Source of the DNA: Pseudomonas sp. MYb118
Lineage (GTDB): Bacteria; Pseudomonadota; Gammaproteobacteria; Pseudomonadales; Pseudomonadaceae
Direction of reading: 5' to 3'
Length of the DNA: 64,000 nt
NCBI RefSeq assembly: GCF_040947875.1
Contig: NZ_JBFRXN010000002.1
Span: 248,001 to 312,000, forward strand
Part shown: positions 50,404 through 60,057 of the stretch, piece by piece
Position numbering within the stretch: the first letter of the stretch is position 1
Layout: each line of letters opens with the position of its first letter
The notes under the pieces: model-generated
The model's database searches: none
The model's input: only the letters and a program-made list of their open reading frames with translations
Told to the model about the DNA's origin: nothing
Position numbers and translations under genes: made by a program

Positions 50404-51859
50404 ACCACGACCTCCCGTCCCGCGTGATCAGTGCAATGGAGCTCATCGGCCCCCACGACCCCGCCGCGTACGGCTTGGGCGCATCGCCGGACTTCTTCCA
50501 CCCGGCGATCAACTGGTCACACCACTTCCACGCGGCTTCGATTTCATCTTTACGGACAAACAGGTTCTGATTGCCGCGCATCACTTCCAGCAACAACCGC
50601 TCGTAGGCATCGGGGATCCGTGCGCTGCGCCAGGTGTCGGAAAAATTCAATTGCAGCGGGCCGCTGCGCAGTTGCATGCCCTTGTCCAGGCCCTGGTCCT
50701 TGGTCATCACCCGCAGCGAAATGCCTTCGTCCGGTTGCAGGCGAATAATCAGCTTGTTGCTGATTTGCAGGCGCTGCTCCGGGGCGAAGATGTAGTGCGA
50801 CGGTTCCTTGAAGTGGATGACGATCTGCGACAGCTTCTGCGGCATGCGCTTGCCGGTGCGCAGGTAGAACGGCACGCCGGCCCAGCGCCAGTTGCGGATG
50901 TCGGCACGCAGTGCGACGAAGGTTTCGGTGTCGCTCTGGGTGTTGGAGTTCGGCTCTTCGAGGTAGCCCGGCACTGGCTTGCCTTCGCTGTAGCCGGCGA
51001 TGTACTGGCCACGCACCACCTGGGTGGTCAGGCCTTCCGGGCTGATCGGCGCCAGGGCCTTGAGCACCTTGACCTTCTCGTCGCGGATGCTGTCGGCGGA
51101 CAGGTCGGCCGGCGGGTCCATGGCGATCAGGCAGAGCAGTTGCAGCAGGTGATTCTGGATCATGTCCCGCAGCTGGCCGGCCTTGTCGAAGTAACCCCAG
51201 CGACCTTCGATCCCGACTTTCTCGGCCACGGTGATTTCCACGTGGGAGATGTAGTTCTGGTTCCACTGGGTTTCGAACAGGCTGTTGGCGAACCGCAGGG
51301 CGATCAGGTTCTGCACGGTCTCCTTGCCCAGGTAGTGGTCGATGCGGTACGTGCGATTCTCGGGGAAGTACTGCGCGACGGCGTCGTTGACCTTGCGCGA
51401 GGACTCCAGGTCAGAGCCGATCGGTTTCTCCAGCACCACGCGGGTGTTGTCCGCCAGGCCGACTTTCGCCAGGTTCTCGCAGATCGCCCCGTAGACGGCC
51501 GCCGGCGTGGCGAAGTAGGCGATCAGGCGCTGGACGCTGCCGGCCGATTCGGCCAGGGCCACATAGTCTTCAGGCTTGAGGAAATCGACATGCAGGTAGC
51601 TCAGGCGCGCGAGGAAGCGCTCGACCACCGCTTCGTCCAGCTCCTTGGCACCGACGTAGCGGCGCAGCTCGGAGGCGATGAACGCCAGGTGCTCCTGCTC
51701 GCTGCCCACTTCACGGGCCAGCGCGATGATCCGCGTGTCCTCGTGCAGCAGGCCCGCGCCATCAAGTTGATACAGGGCAGGAAACAGCTTGCGCAGGGCC
51801 AGGTCGCCCAAGGCGCCGAACAAGGCGAAAGTGCACGGTTCAACCGTAATCGAGAGCAT
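50390..51859 (-). CDS. zwf: glucose-6-phosphate 1-dehydrogenase
   Basis: 489 aa. NADP site [16 protein letters not shown] (residues 14-29), EKPIG at 144-148, and the substrate signature RIDHYLGK at 172-179. Oxidises glucose-6-phosphate. First gene of the operon. Start [11 protein letters not shown]; an AAAAGAACAAA motif (51864-51874) sits directly in the leader, and a HexR operator lies 65 nt upstream. Zwf is one of several isoforms usual in the genus. Confidence 0.96.
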   Translation of the reverse strand: MLSITVEPCTFALFGALGDLALRKLFPALYQLDGAGLLHEDTRIIALAREVGSEQEHLAFIASELRRYVGAKELDEAVVERFLARLSYLHVDFLKPEDYVALAESAGSVQRLIAYFATPAAVYGAICENLAKVGLADNTRVVLEKPIGSDLESSRKVNDAVAQYFPENRTYRIDHYLGKETVQNLIALRFANSLFETQWNQNYISHVEITVAEKVGIEGRWGYFDKAGQLRDMIQNHLLQLLCLIAMDPPADLSADSIRDEKVKVLKALAPISPEGLTTQVVRGQYIAGYSEGKPVPGYLEEPNSNTQSDTETFVALRADIRNWRWAGVPFYLRTGKRMPQKLSQIVIHFKEPSHYIFAPEQRLQISNKLIIRLQPDEGISLRVMTKDQGLDKGMQLRSGPLQLNFSDTWRSARIPDAYERLLLEVMRGNQNLFVRKDEIEAAWKWCDQLIAGWKKSGDAPKPYAAGSWGPMSSIALITRDGRSWYGDI

Positions 51860-51863
51860 GATG

Positions 51864-51874
51864 TTTGTTCTTTT
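51864..51874 (-). promoter_or_regulatory. Crc/Hfq-type motif in the zwf leader
   Basis: AAAAGAACAAA on the minus strand, 4 nt before the zwf start codon; matches AANAANAA. Confidence 0.5.
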
Positions 51875-51923
51875 ATCAAGTTAAGCTACAAATACCTTTT
51901 TTCAAGGCATCACTCAAGGGAAA

Positions 51924-51941
51924 ATGTAGTAATAACCACAA
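51924..51941. promoter_or_regulatory. HexR operator
   Basis: Minus strand TTGTGGTTATTACTACAT, fitting the TTGT-N7/8-ACWA inverted motif of HexR. In the zwf/hexR intergenic region, as expected for the known repressor; released by KDPG. Confidence 0.75.
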
Positions 51942-52076
51942 CATTTTCGCAAAATGCAGATTCCGAGTGGTGGTCAATCGGAGCCATCAGTAGGATAGGC
52001 CACCGTGACGGGCCTCATCAAAGGCCCATTTTGCATAGCCGCGCGCCTATTCGGCGCAGGTGTAAAGGATACTTAT

Positions 52077-52946
52077 ATGGACCGCGTGCGAAATTTACTG
52101 GAGCAGATCCAGAATCGCCTCGAAGAGCTGAACAAGGCCGAGCGCAAAGTCGCCGAGGTGATCCTGCAGAACCCACAGCAGGCTACCCGGTTCAGCATCG
52201 CCGCCCTCGCCCAGGCCGCCTCGGTCAGTGAGCCGACGGTCAATCGCTTCTGCCGCTCGTTCGGCGTCAGCGGCTATCCCGAGCTCAAGCTGCAACTGGC
52301 CCAGAGCCTGGCCAGCGGCGCCGCGTACGTCAGCCGTGCGGTGGAAGCCGACGACAACCCGGAAGCCTATACCAAGAAGATTTTCGGCAGTGCCATCGCC
52401 TCCCTCGACAGCGCCCTGCAAGCCCTCGATCCGAGCCTGATCAGCCGCGCCGTCGACCTGTTGATCCAGGCCCGGCAGATCCACTTCTTTGGCCTGGGTG
52501 CCTCGGCGCCGGTGGCGCTGGACGCGCAGCACAAGTTCTTTCGCTTCAACCTGGCCGTGACCGCCCACGCCGACGTGCTGATGCAACGCATGATCGCCTC
52601 GGTGGCGCACACCGGCGAGCTGTTCGTGATCATCTCCTACACCGGACGCACCCGCGAACTGGTGGAAGTGGCGCGCATCGCCCGGGAAAACGGCGCCTCG
52701 GTGCTGGGCCTGACGGCCGAGAACTCACCGCTGGCCAAGGCCAGCACCCTGAGCCTGAACATTCCGCTGCCGGAAGACACCGACATCTACATGCCGATGA
52801 CCTCGCGGATCATCCAACTGACCGTGCTCGATGTGCTGGCCACCGGCATGACCTTGCGCCGTGGCGTGGATTTCCAGCCGCATTTGCGCAAGATCAAGGA
52901 GAGCCTGAATGCGAGCCGGTATCCGGTGGGGGATGAGTTCAACTGA
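52077..52946 (+). CDS. hexR: HexR, RpiR-family repressor of glucose catabolism
   Basis: 289 aa from [20 protein letters not shown], with AAAGGA upstream. N-terminal RpiR HTH (1-78: [20 protein letters not shown]) and a C-terminal SIS sugar-isomerase domain (about 120-255: [40 protein letters not shown]). It represses zwf-pgl-eda and other Entner-Doudoroff genes until KDPG accumulates. Divergent from zwf with the operator between them. The gene position is conserved in the genus. Confidence 0.95.
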   Translation: MDRVRNLLEQIQNRLEELNKAERKVAEVILQNPQQATRFSIAALAQAASVSEPTVNRFCRSFGVSGYPELKLQLAQSLASGAAYVSRAVEADDNPEAYTKKIFGSAIASLDSALQALDPSLISRAVDLLIQARQIHFFGLGASAPVALDAQHKFFRFNLAVTAHADVLMQRMIASVAHTGELFVIISYTGRTRELVEVARIARENGASVLGLTAENSPLAKASTLSLNIPLPEDTDIYMPMTSRIIQLTVLDVLATGMTLRRGVDFQPHLRKIKESLNASRYPVGDEFN

Positions 52947-52977
52947 GGTCAGGTTTTTTATTGCCTGATCTGGCCTC

Positions 52978-53046
52978 ATCGCGAGCAAGCTCGCTCCTAC
53001 AGTTTGGAATGCATCCACCTGTAGGAGCGAGCTTGCTCGCGATAGG
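52978..53046. repeat. REP pair
   Basis: CATCGCGAGCAAGCTCGCTC and TGTAGGAGCGAGCTTGCTCG in inverted arrangement, between convergent hexR and the mutarotase gene. Confidence 0.9.
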
Positions 53047-53073
53047 GCCAGCAGCCCCACCGAAGATTGCAGC

Positions 53074-53928
53074 CTAAGCCCCCACCCGCGCCTGCAAACT
53101 CAAATGCGCCCTCTCCCCCGGCTTCAGGCACACACTGTCCGTGCCACCGCTGGCCGCCTCGACACAGACAAACTCCGACACCTCATCCCAGCTCACCCCC
53201 AGCAGCGGGCGCGAGCCCGGATGCCAGACCACCGTGTCGGCCGTCTCGCCGGTGTCGATGCATAACGCGCGCTGCCAGGCATGGTCCTTGAGCTGCAATT
53301 CGCCTTCGTGCTGGAACACCCGCTGGCAGCCGCCATCCACTCGCAACTCGCCTTCCTGCTGGCAAACCTGGCGGTTGAGCTGGTCGTAACCCTGCGCACC
53401 TTCGAGCCCAGACAGCGCTACCTCACCGACGTCACCAATACGCCAATAGGCGTGCAAAGCCTGGCTCAACTGGCACGGCAGGCTGTCCTGATGCTCGGTG
53501 CTCAGGCGCAAATCCATGCGTTCGCCCAGGTGGGCATGCAGGTCCACCTGCCAGTCGCACAGCTCCAGGCGCCAGTGCAGACGCACGCCTTCGTCGTCGT
53601 GGCTGCTGTCGAGCAGTTTCCAGTCGAGCAATCGAGCCCAGCCATGGGACGGCCAGGCGTTTTCACTCGGATGCCGGCCATACCAGGGCCAGCACACCGG
53701 CACGCCGCCGCGAATGGCACCCACGTGTGGCCAGCGCGCCGCACACCACAGCCAGGGCTTTTGCCCACGGGGCTGGAAGTGCAGCAATTGCGCGCCCTGC
53801 CGGCTGAACACCGCCTGGCATAGCGGGTGGTCGATCACCAGCACATCGCGCTTCTGATAGCGCTCCCACGCAAACACGGGACGTGCGCGCAAGGATTTGA
53901 AGAAGCGTTGTAGCGGATGCTCATGCAT
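53074..53928 (-). CDS. D-hexose-6-phosphate mutarotase (aldose 1-epimerase-like)
   Basis: 284 aa. YeaD-type galactose-mutarotase fold: GAQLLHFQPRGQKPWLW, GAIRGGVPVCWPWYGRHPSE, QALHAYWRIGDV (catalytic His), and the final GVSWDEVSEFVCVEAASGG. Interconverts anomers of hexose 6-phosphate, a fitting helper for Zwf. It lies in the glucose cluster between hexR and oprB on the oprB strand and is probably the last gene after the oprB terminator, hence from its own promoter. Confidence 0.9.
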   Translation of the reverse strand: MHEHPLQRFFKSLRARPVFAWERYQKRDVLVIDHPLCQAVFSRQGAQLLHFQPRGQKPWLWCAARWPHVGAIRGGVPVCWPWYGRHPSENAWPSHGWARLLDWKLLDSSHDDEGVRLHWRLELCDWQVDLHAHLGERMDLRLSTEHQDSLPCQLSQALHAYWRIGDVGEVALSGLEGAQGYDQLNRQVCQQEGELRVDGGCQRVFQHEGELQLKDHAWQRALCIDTGETADTVVWHPGSRPLLGVSWDEVSEFVCVEAASGGTDSVCLKPGERAHLSLQARVGA

Positions 53929-53977
53929 GTTGTGCCACGGTCCTGAATGTCATCTTCACCTGGGTGCGCCACCCTCC

Positions 53978-54007
53978 AAAAAAAAGCGGACAGCCTGGGC
54001 CGTCCGC
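53978..54007 (-). terminator. intrinsic terminator of oprB
   Basis: GCGGAC ... GTCCGC hairpin (53986-53991 with 54002-54007) and an eight-base A run before it, giving T8 on the minus strand. Located 39 nt past the oprB stop. Confidence 0.93.
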
Positions 54008-54045
54008 AAAAATGCGCACATAGAGAGGAGCTTATCGCAACAGCG

Positions 54046-55392
54046 TTAGAACACCGACTGAATTTTCAGACCGGCGACCAGCGCGTTGTCGACTTCATCC
54101 ACACCACCTGGGTGAGTAATGTATTGCAGGTTCGGACGCACGGTGAGCCAGTTGGTCACGTGGAAACCATAGTTGATTTCGTAGTTGTACTCGGTCTCGC
54201 GCAGTGGCGAGAACAGTGGGTCCTGGTAGTCGGCCACGCCATTGGCGGCGTTGGTCAGCTCGGCGTTTTTCTTCACGTCATCGTTGACATGGATACGGGC
54301 GAAACCGATACCGACGTCATCTTTTGGACGTGCATCGAACGGGCCCTTGTACACCAGCATCAGCGACTGATAGTTGTCGACGATGTTGGTGTCCTTGTCG
54401 TGGAAGGTCGCGTTGGCGGACAGGGTCAGGCCACGGGACGCATCGCCGTTGTGGCTGGTGAGCTGTTGCTGCGCGACGAACCAGTAGCCGTGCTTGCTGC
54501 TGTGACTGCGGTAGGCGTTGCCACTGGTGGCTGCGTCATCGCCATTGATGTCTTCGCGCACGTCATTGGCATCGGCCGTGCTCTTGTAGTAACCGACACG
54601 GTACTCGCCCGGCAGGTTGTTCGGGTTAGGCAGCCAGACCAGTTCCACCGGCAGGACGGTACCCTTGGTGCCACTGCCGCTGAGCTTGAAGCCGTTGCCG
54701 TGTTCCAGCTGCGACGGGTTCTGGTTGTACGCACCGATCTGCGCATAGAACTCCGGCGAGATGTTGTACTTGACGCGAATCGCCGCCTGGCTGACGGGCC
54801 AGTTGTACCAGATGTTGGTCGCCCAGTTACCCACCTGGGAGCCGCAGAACGCCAGGTTCTGGAATTCGCACGGGAAGGTGTTGAAGTCTTCGCCTTCGCC
54901 GAAGTAACCGGCCTTGACGTCCAGCTTGCCGTCGAAGAACTGGTGCTTGATCCACAGTTGAGTCAGGCGAACCATGTGGCCACGGCCGTAGACTTCCTGG
55001 GAGGAGCTGAGGGTGCCGGCGCGCGGGTCGCCGATACGGTCGTTGGAAATGTTTTCGCCGTTACGGTTGGTCAGCTGGATCTTGGCCTGGGTGTTGTCCC
55101 AGCCCAACAGTTTTTGCAGGTCCAGCGCCGCGCCCAGGCCGAACTGGTCGGAGTAACGTGCGGTCTTGTCGTTGTTGTAGCCACCGTGCAGGTTGCCGCC
55201 CACTTCACCGACGTAGTCCATTTTGATGTCGATCCCCTGCTCGATCAGCCGGGTCCGCTCACCACCCCAGTCACCGGTCATCCATTCGGAATCGGCGGCG
55301 AACGCGTCAGCCGCCTGGACACTACCGGCCAGCATCATTGCCGCGACTGCCGATAACTGGCAGATCAACTGGGCGTTTTTGTTCTTCTTCAT
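54046..55392 (-). CDS. oprB: carbohydrate-selective porin OprB
   Basis: 448 aa with a signal peptide (1-27, cleavage near VQAADA) and a C-terminal Phe typical of outer-membrane barrels (LKIQSVF). OprB family features: WMTGDWGGERTRLIEQGIDI, the WLVWLPN-like region, and NYEINYGFHVTNWLTVRPNL. Diffusion channel for glucose and other sugars through the outer membrane, delivering to GtsA. Downstream of gtsABCD. The leader has AATAACAATAA, a Crc/Hfq-type motif (55407-55419). Confidence 0.95.
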   Translation of the reverse strand: MKKNKNAQLICQLSAVAAMMLAGSVQAADAFAADSEWMTGDWGGERTRLIEQGIDIKMDYVGEVGGNLHGGYNNDKTARYSDQFGLGAALDLQKLLGWDNTQAKIQLTNRNGENISNDRIGDPRAGTLSSSQEVYGRGHMVRLTQLWIKHQFFDGKLDVKAGYFGEGEDFNTFPCEFQNLAFCGSQVGNWATNIWYNWPVSQAAIRVKYNISPEFYAQIGAYNQNPSQLEHGNGFKLSGSGTKGTVLPVELVWLPNPNNLPGEYRVGYYKSTADANDVREDINGDDAATSGNAYRSHSSKHGYWFVAQQQLTSHNGDASRGLTLSANATFHDKDTNIVDNYQSLMLVYKGPFDARPKDDVGIGFARIHVNDDVKKNAELTNAANGVADYQDPLFSPLRETEYNYEINYGFHVTNWLTVRPNLQYITHPGGVDEVDNALVAGLKIQSVF

Positions 55393-55406
55393 CCCTACAT
55401 TCCTCG

Positions 55407-55419
55407 TTTTATTGTTATT
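55407..55419 (-). promoter_or_regulatory. Crc/Hfq-type motif in the oprB leader
   Basis: AATAACAATAAAA on the minus strand, about 15 nt before the oprB start; matches AANAANAA. Confidence 0.5.
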
Positions 55420-55469
55420 AACTTTGTTTAACGCGGTTACAACGGTTTAGGCAGGCCCCACGATTTCCC

Positions 55470-55553
55470 TGTGGGAGCGGGCTTGCTCGCGATGTCCTTG
55501 CAGCTACATCGATGTCGACTGACACTCCATCGCGAGCAGGCTCGCTCCCACAG
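55470..55553. repeat. REPIN
   Basis: TGTGGGAGCGGGCTTGCTCG ... CGAGCAGGCTCGCTCCCACA between gtsD and oprB; such hairpins within operons can protect upstream mRNA. Confidence 0.9.
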
Positions 55554-55566
55554 TTTTCTTTGATCT

Positions 55567-56727
55567 TCAGCGGCCCTTGAACTGAGTGACGTTGGCGGTC
55601 CGGGTATCGGTATGTGGCACCCCCGCCACCCCCAAACGCTCCCCGCTCTTGGCGTCGAACAGCAGCACCTTCGACGGATCGAATTGCAGGGTCAGGGTCT
55701 CGCCCACCTGCGGTGCCACGTCCGGGGCCAGGCGGCAGCAGACTTTGGTGTCGTTGAGATTGACGAACACCAGGGTGTCGGGCCCGGTCGGCTCGGTGAC
55801 CTGTACTTCGGCGCGAATGGTCGGCAGACCGTTGCTGTCGCTGGCGGCCAGGGCGATCTGTTCCGGGCGGATGCCGAGGATCACTTCGCGGTCTTCGAGG
55901 CCGGCGTCCTGCATGCCCAGCGGCAGTTCGCAGCGGGCCTGGCCGCTGTCGAGCAGGGCCAGCAGGAGACCGTCCTTGCGCTGCAAACGCAGGGGAATGA
56001 AGTTCATCGGTGGCGAACCGATGAAGCTCGCCACGAACAGGTTGGCCGGGTTGTTGTAGATGTCCTTGGGCGTGCCGAACTGCTGGATGATGCCGTCCTT
56101 CATCACCGCCACCTTGTCACCCAGGGTCATCGCTTCGATCTGGTCGTGGGTCACGTAGACGGTGGTGGTCTTGAGGCGCTGGTGCATCAGTTTCATTTCG
56201 GTGCGCATCTCGACCCGCAGCTTTGCGTCGAGGTTGGACAGCGGTTCGTCGAACAGGTAGATCTTCGGCCGCCGTGCCAGAGCGCGGCCCATCGCCACCC
56301 GCTGTTGCTGGCCGCCGGAGAGCTGGCCAGGCTTGCGGCCCAGCAAGTGTTCGATCTGCAACAGCTTGGCGACGCGGGCGACTTCCTCGTCGATCTCGGC
56401 GGTCGGCATCTTGCGAATCTTCAGGCCGAAAGCGATGTTGTCGCGCACGCTCATGGTCGGGTACAGCGCGTAGGACTGGAACACCATGGCGATGTCGCGA
56501 TCCTTGGGGCTCATGCCGCTGATGTCGGCGTCGTCCACCAGGATCGCGCCGCCGCTGATGGTTTCCAGGCCGGCGATGCAGTTCATCAGCGTGGATTTAC
56601 CGCAACCCGACGGGCCGACCAGGATCAGGAATTCCCCGTCGTTGATCTTCAGCTCGATGTTTTTCAGGGTGTCCGGCAAACCGGCGCCGTAGGTCTTGTT
56701 GACGTTGCGTAATTCGAGAGTTGCCAT
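55567..56727 (-). CDS. gtsD: glucose ABC transporter ATP-binding protein
   Basis: 386 aa, MalK/UgpC type. Walker [10 protein letters not shown] (38-46), signature LSGGQ (136-140), Walker B IYLFDEP (156-162), and a C-terminal regulatory OB-like domain (about 240-370: [25 protein letters not shown]). Powers sugar uptake by GtsB/GtsC. Begins 5 bp after the gtsC stop, so it is in the gtsABCD operon. Confidence 0.96.
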   Translation of the reverse strand: MATLELRNVNKTYGAGLPDTLKNIELKINDGEFLILVGPSGCGKSTLMNCIAGLETISGGAILVDDADISGMSPKDRDIAMVFQSYALYPTMSVRDNIAFGLKIRKMPTAEIDEEVARVAKLLQIEHLLGRKPGQLSGGQQQRVAMGRALARRPKIYLFDEPLSNLDAKLRVEMRTEMKLMHQRLKTTTVYVTHDQIEAMTLGDKVAVMKDGIIQQFGTPKDIYNNPANLFVASFIGSPPMNFIPLRLQRKDGLLLALLDSGQARCELPLGMQDAGLEDREVILGIRPEQIALAASDSNGLPTIRAEVQVTEPTGPDTLVFVNLNDTKVCCRLAPDVAPQVGETLTLQFDPSKVLLFDAKSGERLGVAGVPHTDTRTANVTQFKGR

Positions 56728-56731
56728 GTTT

Positions 56732-57577
56732 CTACCCCTTGACCGCGCCGGACGTCAGCCCACGCAGGAAATACTTGCCAGCGAATATGTAGACCAGCAG
56801 TGTCGGCAGCCCGGCGATCATCGCGGCGGCCATATCAACGTTGTATTCCTTGGCCCCGGTGCTGGTGTTGACCAGGTTGTTGAGGGCCACGGTTATTGGC
56901 TGGGCATCGCCGCTGGCGAACACCACGCCGAACAGGAAGTCGTTCCAGATCTGGGTGAACTGCCAGATCAGGCAGACCATCACGATCGGGATCGACATCG
57001 GCAGCAGGATCTTCCAGAAGATCGTGAAGAAGCCCGCGCCATCCAGGCGCGCCGCCTTCACCAGGGCATCCGGCACGCTCACGTAGTAGTTACGGAAGAA
57101 CAGCGTGGTGAACGCCAGGCCGTAGACCACGTGCACCAGCACCAGGCCGGTGGTGGTGTTGGCCAGGCCGAACTTGCCGAGGGTGAACGAGGCCGGCAAC
57201 AGCACGGTCTGGAACGGCAGGAAGCAGCCGAACAGCAACAGGCCGAAGAACAGTTGCGAACCACGGAAACGCCACATCGACAGCACGTAGCCGTTCATGG
57301 CGCCGATGAACGTGGAGATCAGCACGGCCGGCACGGTGATTTTCACCGAGTTCCAGAAGTAGCCGCCGACCACGTCCCAGGCCTTGATCCAGCCGATGCC
57401 GTCGATCACCGCCGGCCAGCTCAACAGGTTGCCGGTGCGGATGTCTTCCGGGGTCTTGAAGCTGGTCAGCAGCATCACCACCAGCGGCACCAGGTACACC
57501 GCCGCTGCCAGCAGCAAGGTGGCGTAGATGGCGATGCGGCTGAAGCCCAGCTTCGGTTTGCCGAGTTGATCAGTCAT
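56732..57577 (-). CDS. gtsC: glucose ABC transporter permease (GtsC)
   Basis: 281 aa, six membrane segments, with the MalG/type I permease EAA loop: VSVPDALVKAARLDGAGFFT IFWKILLPMS (about 185-215). The start overlaps the gtsB stop by 8 bp. Inner-membrane half of the channel. Confidence 0.96.
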   Translation of the reverse strand: MTDQLGKPKLGFSRIAIYATLLLAAAVYLVPLVVMLLTSFKTPEDIRTGNLLSWPAVIDGIGWIKAWDVVGGYFWNSVKITVPAVLISTFIGAMNGYVLSMWRFRGSQLFFGLLLFGCFLPFQTVLLPASFTLGKFGLANTTTGLVLVHVVYGLAFTTLFFRNYYVSVPDALVKAARLDGAGFFTIFWKILLPMSIPIVMVCLIWQFTQIWNDFLFGVVFASGDAQPITVALNNLVNTSTGAKEYNVDMAAAMIAGLPTLLVYIFAGKYFLRGLTSGAVKG

Positions 57578-58478
57578 GACGTTTGCCTCGCAGCTCGGAG
57601 TACAGGTACGGCACGAGGATGGTCAGCACGGCGCCGAGCATCAGCATGGCACTGGCCGAACCGATGCCCATCTGGCCACGGCTGAACGTGAAGGAGTACA
57701 TGAACATCGCCGGCAGGTCGGACGAGTAGCCAGGGCCACCGGCGGTCATCGCCGCCACCAGGTCGAAGCTCTTGATCGCGATGTGCGCCAGAATCATGAA
57801 GGCGCTGAAGAACACCGGGCGCAGGCTCGGCAGGACGATCTTCAGGTAGATGGTCGGCAGGCTCGCACCGTCGACCTGCGCGGCACGGATGATCGACTGA
57901 TCGACACCGCGCAGGCCGGCCAAAAACATCGCCATGACAAACCCGGAGGCCTGCCACACGGCAGCAATCACCAGGCAGTAGACCACGCGATCCTGATCCA
58001 CCAGCCAGTCCAGGCGAAAGCCTTCCCAGCCCCAGTCACGCAGCATCTTGTCCAGGCCCAGGCCCGGGTTGAGCAGCCATTTCCAGGCGGTACCGGTGAC
58101 GATCATCGACAGCGCCATCGGGTACAGGTAAACCGTGCGGATGAAGCCTTCCTTGCGAATGCGCTGGTCGAGCAGCACGGCGAGGAACACGCCGAGGATC
58201 AGGCTGATGCCGATGAACAGGCCACCGAAGACCGCGAGGTTCTTGCTCGCGACCCACCAGCGGTCGTTGTCCATCAGGCGCATGTATTGCTGCAGGCCGA
58301 CCCACTTGTAGCTCGGCATGAAGCTGGAATTGGTAAAGGACAGAACGAACGTCCAGATGATGTAACCGTAGAAGCCAACCAGCACGATCAGCATGCTCGG
58401 CGCGAGTACCAACTTGGGTAACCAGCGCTGCAGCGCATCGAACGGTGAGGCTTTGCTGAAAACCGCCACAGAGCTCAT
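57570..58478 (-). CDS. gtsB: glucose ABC transporter permease (GtsB)
   Basis: 302 aa from MSSVAVFSKASPFDALQRWL; the open frame to 58574 runs into a REPIN and is rejected. MalF-type permease with the EAA loop GVDQSIIRAAQVDGASLPTI YLKIVLPSLRPVFF (about 205-238). Six membrane segments. Overlaps gtsC by 8 bp. Confidence 0.95.
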   Translation of the reverse strand: MSSVAVFSKASPFDALQRWLPKLVLAPSMLIVLVGFYGYIIWTFVLSFTNSSFMPSYKWVGLQQYMRLMDNDRWWVASKNLAVFGGLFIGISLILGVFLAVLLDQRIRKEGFIRTVYLYPMALSMIVTGTAWKWLLNPGLGLDKMLRDWGWEGFRLDWLVDQDRVVYCLVIAAVWQASGFVMAMFLAGLRGVDQSIIRAAQVDGASLPTIYLKIVLPSLRPVFFSAFMILAHIAIKSFDLVAAMTAGGPGYSSDLPAMFMYSFTFSRGQMGIGSASAMLMLGAVLTILVPYLYSELRGKRHD

Positions 58479-58527
58479 CGGGATAATCCAGGTGAAGAAG
58501 TAAAGGTCACAGGAGCTGCCCCTCTTT

Positions 58528-58617
58528 TGTGGGAGCGAGCCTGCTCGCGATAGCGGTGTATCAGTCGACATCAATGGTGAATGTCAGTCAGCTATCGCGA
58601 GCAGGCTCGCTCCCACA
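58528..58617. repeat. REPIN inside the gts operon
   Basis: TGTGGGAGCGAGCCTGCTCG ... CGAGCAGGCTCGCTCCCACA between gtsA and gtsB. The hairpin probably stabilises the gtsA message, so that the binding protein is made in excess (known effect of REPs in other ABC operons; inference here). Confidence 0.92.
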
Positions 58618-58639
58618 TGGGGTACTCAAAGTAGGAGCG

Positions 58640-59932
58640 TTACTGCGCCGCTTTGACCGCCGAGGCCAATTGCGCGCTGGCCTTGGCCGGGTCGGCGTCC
58701 TTGTCGTTCATGAAGTTGGTGACCACGTCGAAGATCGCGCCTTGCACGGCCAGGGAAGTGGCCATGTTGTGCGCCATGCTCGGTTGCAGGCCGCCGGTCT
58801 TGTCGTCCGCCAGGAAGTCCTTGGCGGCGGTTTGTGCGCAGGAGTCGAAACCGAGTTTGTCCATGTCATTGAGCATGTCGGTACGAACCGGGATCGAACC
58901 TTTGTTGATGCTGAAGACCTTCTGGAAATCGGTGCCCAGCGCGACCTTGGCCAGGTCCTGCTGTGCGGCGATGTCACCCTTGCGATCGGCCTTGAGCTTG
59001 AACACCGCCAGCGAGTCGATGTTGTAGGTGAACGACTTGTCGGTGCCCGGGAACGCTACGCACTGGTAGTCCTTGCCGGCGACTTTCTTGGCGGCGGTCC
59101 ATTCGCTCTTGGCCCAGTCACCCATCATCTGCATGCCGGCCTTGCCGTTGATGACGTCGGCCGCCGCGATGTTCCAGTCACGACCGGCACGGTTGGGGTC
59201 CATGTAGGTGGTGATCTTTTTCAGCTCGGTGAATGCCTTGGTCATGTCGGCGCTGGCCAGGGTTTTCTGGTCGAGGTCCACCAGGGCTTTCTTGTAACCG
59301 TCGGCGCCCATGACCGAGAGCACCACGTCTTCGAACACGGTGCTGTCCTGCCATGGCTGGCCACCGTGGGCGAGCGCGATGAAGCCGGCGGCCTTGAGCT
59401 TGTCGCCAGCGGCGTAGAACTCTTCGAGGGTGGTCGGGGCTTTTTCGATCCCGGCTTTCTTGAACACTTCCGGGTTGATCCACAGCCAGTTGACGCGGTG
59501 GATGTTCACCGGCACGGCCACGTAATCGCCTTCGTATTTCACCGTGTCGGAGACTTTCTTCGACAGCAGTTCATCCCATTTTTCCGCCTTGGCGACGTCT
59601 TTCAGGGTGTCGGTGGCGAGCAGGCCGGTGCTGCCCCACTCCTGGATGTCCGGGCCCTTGATCTGGGCCACACCCGGTGGGTTGCCGGCGACGGCGCGGC
59701 TTTTCAGAACGGTCATGGCAGTCGAACCGCCACCGCCAGCGACGGCGCCGTCCTTCCAGGTGAAGCCGTCTTTTTCGACTTGGGCCTTGAGCACATCGAC
59801 CGCTGCTTTCTCACCACCAGACGTCCACCAGTGAACGACTTCCACGGAACCTTTGGTAGCGTCGGCCAGTGCAGTCAGCGGGAACAGGGAGGCGATAGAA
59901 ATGACAGTAGCGAGGCGAGAAATCGCATTCAT
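58640..59932 (-). CDS. gtsA: glucose ABC transporter substrate-binding protein
   Basis: 430 aa with a signal peptide (1-23, cleavage near ALADA). MalE-type fold for sugars: [73 protein letters not shown]. Binds glucose in the periplasm and delivers it to GtsBC. First gene of gtsABCD; ribosome binding site AAAGG preceded by AACAACAAGAAA (Crc/Hfq type). A composite repeated element lies about 90-125 bp upstream of the start. Confidence 0.95.
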   Translation of the reverse strand: MNAISRLATVISIASLFPLTALADATKGSVEVVHWWTSGGEKAAVDVLKAQVEKDGFTWKDGAVAGGGGSTAMTVLKSRAVAGNPPGVAQIKGPDIQEWGSTGLLATDTLKDVAKAEKWDELLSKKVSDTVKYEGDYVAVPVNIHRVNWLWINPEVFKKAGIEKAPTTLEEFYAAGDKLKAAGFIALAHGGQPWQDSTVFEDVVLSVMGADGYKKALVDLDQKTLASADMTKAFTELKKITTYMDPNRAGRDWNIAAADVINGKAGMQMMGDWAKSEWTAAKKVAGKDYQCVAFPGTDKSFTYNIDSLAVFKLKADRKGDIAAQQDLAKVALGTDFQKVFSINKGSIPVRTDMLNDMDKLGFDSCAQTAAKDFLADDKTGGLQPSMAHNMATSLAVQGAIFDVVTNFMNDKDADPAKASAQLASAVKAAQ

Positions 59933-59943
59933 CTAGAAGTACC

Positions 59944-59955
59944 TTTCTTGTTGTT
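59944..59955 (-). promoter_or_regulatory. Crc/Hfq-type motif in the gtsA leader
   Basis: AACAACAAGAAA on the minus strand, touching the AAAGG ribosome binding site. Confidence 0.55.
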
Positions 59956-60017
59956 ATGCATTGCAAGTCTGGTGCTTGCGCTGCATGGGATTTTAAACAG
60001 GAGCATTCCCCTCGCAG

Positions 60018-60057
60018 GTAACGAAGGGACGCGTGAATGTCACCGTATGGTTACATG
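60018..60057. promoter_or_regulatory. composite regulator site, copy 1 (upstream of gtsA)
   Basis: GTAACGAAGGG-N6-GAATGTCACCG, followed by GTTACAT; the last part forms an inverted repeat AATGTCAC-N6-GTTACATG. Same order and spacing as copy 2. It overlaps the end of the AGE-family gene. Candidate GltR or other sugar regulator site. Confidence 0.55.
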
